Assembly: GCA_025457785.1 (NCBI GenBank)
Contig: JALOTS010000110.1
Span: 1 to 7,283 of the forward strand
Length of the DNA: 7,283 nucleotides
Direction of reading: 5' to 3'
Source of the DNA: Pontiellaceae bacterium
GTDB taxonomy: Bacteria > Verrucomicrobiota > Kiritimatiellia > Kiritimatiellales > Tichowtungiaceae
Below the pieces are notes generated by a model. That model did no database searches, had not been told where the DNA came from, and worked only from the letters and a program-made list of their open reading frames with translations. Below are positions 5,765 through 7,283 of the stretch, piece after piece. The number at the start of each line of letters is the position of its first letter. Position 1 is the first letter of the stretch. The position numbers were made by a program, and so were the translations under genes.

Positions 5765-7032
5765 TCCTGCGCCTCCGGTTCGTTCAAACGCAGCAGCACT
5801 GTGCCGATCCGGCGGTTATGCATGGTTTCAACCGTCAACTCCAGATTGCGCACGGCAACCGAATCCCCGGTGCGCGGCATACGGCCCAGCAGCGAGATAA
5901 TAAATCCGCCGAGGGTCGCGAAGGCGAGTGTGTCCACTTCCTGACCCGGAAGGAACCCGGTAAACAATTCCCGCCAGTCCCGGATAGACAACTGCCCGTT
6001 CAACCGGTAAGTGACCTCATCCAGCTTCTGAATATGATCCGCCTTGCCCGGCTCAAAGTCGCCGATCACTTCAGCCAGCAGATCTTCCAGCGTAACTGTG
6101 CCCGACAAGCCGCCGTATTCATCAACAACCGCGACCATCTGCCAATCATTCGCCATAAACTCACGCAATAAAACATCGGCGCGCTTGGTTTCAGGAACAA
6201 AAACCAGCGGACGGATAAACGGCTCCAGCGACTCCGTCCGTCCGGCATCCATAAACAATTCATGCACACGGACATATCCGATCAGATCGTCGTCCTGCTC
6301 ACGATAAATCAGTGCCAGATTGCATTCGCGGCATCGGGCCGATTCAAACAGATCGCGGCGGTTTGTATGAAGCGACGCACGAAGCACCCGGATGCGCGGA
6401 ACCATCACTTCCCGCACACGCACATCGGGCAGGTTTACAATATCCTCCAGAATTTCTTTTTCGCGGGCGCCGAAGCCCGGCTCATGCTGAACCGCATTCA
6501 GAAGCTCTTTAAGCTCATTTCGATTCAGGCGGGCTCCGCCTCCGGAAGAAACTTCCTTTACTCCCATTCGCGCCAGCAGCCGTCCTGCGGCAAGACGGAA
6601 AGGTCTGGAAAAGTAAAACCAGCTTCGCAACGGCATCGCCGTAATCAGCAAAACCCCGTTCGGATGAGCGACCCCGACCGCTTTAGGAACAATTTCACCG
6701 AGTAAAATAACCAGCAGCAGCAGCAGCACTCCGCCAAGGGCTTCAATCAAATCTCCGCGTCCATCCGCCAGCCGACTGAGCGTTTCAGCGCCGGTGCAGA
6801 AAAACAAAACGTTCACAAGCAGGTTGCCGAATAAAATGGCGGACAGCAGTCCGGACGGATCGTTGTGAAGCAGCGACAGCAAATCCTCCAGCCGCTTGTA
6901 CTTACGCAATGTTCGCACAGACTCCGGCGACAGAGAAAACAGCGCGGTTTCAGAGCAGGAGAAAAAGGCCGACAACGCGAGGAGAACCGGCATCAACAGC
7001 AGCGAAGATAATATTTCATGAAATAAATTCAA
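5761..7032 (-). CDS. CNNM-CBS-CorC_HlyC transporter-family protein (TlyC/CorC-like)
   Basis: A full-length member of the CNNM/CBS/CorC_HlyC family, probably a divalent-cation (Mg2+) export protein of the inner membrane; older annotation calls these hemolysins. Numbered from the TTG at 7032 (423 residues), the CNNM domain shows SCSETALFSL (25-34), GNLLVN (69-74) and LLGEIVPK (110-117) in three membrane segments, plus a further hydrophobic stretch near 126-155. REVMVPR (207-213) opens CBS1. DEYGGLSGTVTLED (304-317), ending in EVIGDFE, is the family's CBS2 signature. A CorC_HlyC domain (about 340-418) closes the protein. The longest reading starts at ATG 7101 (446 residues) and another ATG is at 7074, but neither has a usable ribosome binding site and 7101 overlaps the divergent gene's ATG. 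The TTG at 7032 has AGGAAGGG nine bases upstream and puts the first membrane segment near the N-terminus, so it is preferred with moderate confidence. It overlaps the next CNNM gene by ATGA. Confidence 0.92.
   Translation of the reverse strand: MNLFHEILSSLLLMPVLLALSAFFSCSETALFSLSPESVRTLRKYKRLEDLLSLLHNDPSGLLSAILFGNLLVNVLFFCTGAETLSRLADGRGDLIEALGGVLLLLLVILLGEIVPKAVGVAHPNGVLLITAMPLRSWFYFSRPFRLAAGRLLARMGVKEVSSGGGARLNRNELKELLNAVQHEPGFGAREKEILEDIVNLPDVRVREVMVPRIRVLRASLHTNRRDLFESARCRECNLALIYREQDDDLIGYVRVHELFMDAGRTESLEPFIRPLVFVPETKRADVLLREFMANDWQMVAVVDEYGGLSGTVTLEDLLAEVIGDFEPGKADHIQKLDEVTYRLNGQLSIRDWRELFTGFLPGQEVDTLAFATLGGFIISLLGRMPRTGDSVAVRNLELTVETMHNRRIGTVLLRLNEPEAQE
5772..5776 (-). promoter_or_regulatory. 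Shine-Dalgarno GGAGG for the second CNNM gene
   Basis: GGAGG on the minus strand lies seven bases before the ATG at 5764, inside the end of the upstream CNNM gene. It fixes the start at 5764 and shows this organism does use canonical ribosome binding sites, unlike what is seen before parE. Confidence 0.8.
6712..6726 (-). repeat. (CTG)5 triplet run coding for five leucines
   Basis: Five identical CTG codons encode Leu103-107 within the third membrane segment of the CNNM-CorC protein. An in-frame gain or loss of a unit would only change the membrane segment length by one residue. Confidence 0.8.
7012..7025. repeat. 14-bp perfect palindrome TATTTCATGAAATA
   Basis: A perfect AT-rich palindrome lies seven codons or fewer into the CNNM-CorC gene, next to the divergent intergenic region. 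It could be a dimeric regulator's site or a chance effect of coding for Leu-Phe-His-Glu-Ile. No second copy was noticed in the window. Confidence 0.35.
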
Positions 7033-7041
7033 TGCAGAAAA

Positions 7042-7049
7042 CCCTTCCT
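7042..7049 (-). promoter_or_regulatory. Shine-Dalgarno AGGAAGGG deciding the CNNM-CorC start
   Basis: AGGAAGGG on the minus strand ends nine bases before the in-frame TTG at 7032. It is the only good ribosome binding site near the 5' end of this gene and is the main reason for choosing TTG over the ATGs at 7074 and 7101. Confidence 0.5.
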
Positions 7050-7099
7050 GTATGCTACAGTCTGACGAATTCATCCCTGTTTTGCAAATGATGTTCACC

Positions 7100-7283
7100 A
7101 TGAAGCCATCAGGTAATCAACCATTAAAATGGGAACTGGCCCGGGAACGGTTTCAAATTGAAGACCGCTTCCCTCCGAAGGAACTGCGTCCTGAAAAACG
7201 GATCGGCGACATCCTGACCGGAATTTTAAAAACGGAAAACACCGAAACAGAAGCCAACGCGCTGCCCGTCGCAATTTCCGAAC
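7100..7283 (+). CDS. DUF721 (DciA-like) protein, N-terminal part, cut by window edge
   Basis: An open frame of 61 codons from ATG 7100 runs off the right edge. The translation is highly charged and soluble-looking. The stretch RIGDILTGILK (residues 34-44) matches the opening helix of DUF721 proteins, which typically begin with an (I/L)GDIL-type motif and then a WPEVVG-type motif that would lie just past the edge. DUF721 includes DciA, a bacterial replicative-helicase loader or operator. The N-terminal 30 residues (with WELARERFQIEDRFPPKE) form a lead-in I do not recognise. In-frame ATGs also occur at 7052, 7088 and 7091, and none has a clear Shine-Dalgarno sequence, so the start is uncertain. 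The gene is divergent from the CNNM pair. The family call rests on one short motif. Confidence 0.6.
   Translation, partial: MKPSGNQPLKWELARERFQIEDRFPPKELRPEKRIGDILTGILKTENTETEANALPVAISE

Noticed and set aside
7028..7056. TTCAAT-17-TATGCT as a plus-strand promoter for the DUF721 gene
   Set aside because: Spacing is right but the -35 matches only three of six positions, and the gene start is itself uncertain.

Overview
The window holds six genes, five on the minus strand, that look like ordinary chromosomal housekeeping DNA of roughly balanced GC content. The type II topoisomerase pair resembles the ParE/ParC-like enzymes of Chlamydiae and Bacteroidetes more than E. coli GyrA/GyrB (for example HPHGDASI, AAARYIECRL and KGSKAKGNRLT in the A subunit and ITEGQSAAG in the B subunit). 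With the tandem CNNM/TlyC-type proteins and a DUF721 gene, this suggests a member of the PVC superphylum, perhaps Verrucomicrobiota or Kiritimatiellota. That placement is inferred from motifs only.

Layout, left to right. Positions 7-207 (+) hold a short ORF with a convincing signal peptide and an unrecognised, His/Thr-rich body. It converges on a stand-alone CheY-like receiver protein (228-623, -), which has its own candidate promoter and an unusual G7 ribosome binding site. Next come parC (735-2852, -) and parE (2849-4675 or 4690, -). They overlap by ATGA, so they are co-transcribed and probably translationally coupled in the order parE-parC. A 100-bp gap upstream of parE holds an extended -10 promoter and a small leader hairpin. 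Upstream of that is a second ATGA-coupled pair of CNNM-domain membrane proteins: a full CNNM-CBS-CorC_HlyC protein (5761-7032) followed by a shorter CNNM-CBS protein without the CorC_HlyC domain (4793-5764). At the right edge a DUF721 (DciA-like) gene starts divergently and runs off the window.

The ParE2-ParC2 heterotetramer would decatenate or relax DNA using ATP. The CNNM pair would act at the inner membrane, probably in Mg2+/divalent cation export or homeostasis. DUF721/DciA proteins are linked to loading of the replicative helicase, so the window has a loose replication/topology theme. I see no mobile element, CRISPR array, tRNA, rRNA or clearly novel multi-gene system. The most interesting points are non-canonical residues at quinolone-contact positions in both topoisomerase subunits, homopolymeric A tracts in the parC 5' end, the unequal CNNM pair, and the unresolved start-site geometry at the divergent right edge.
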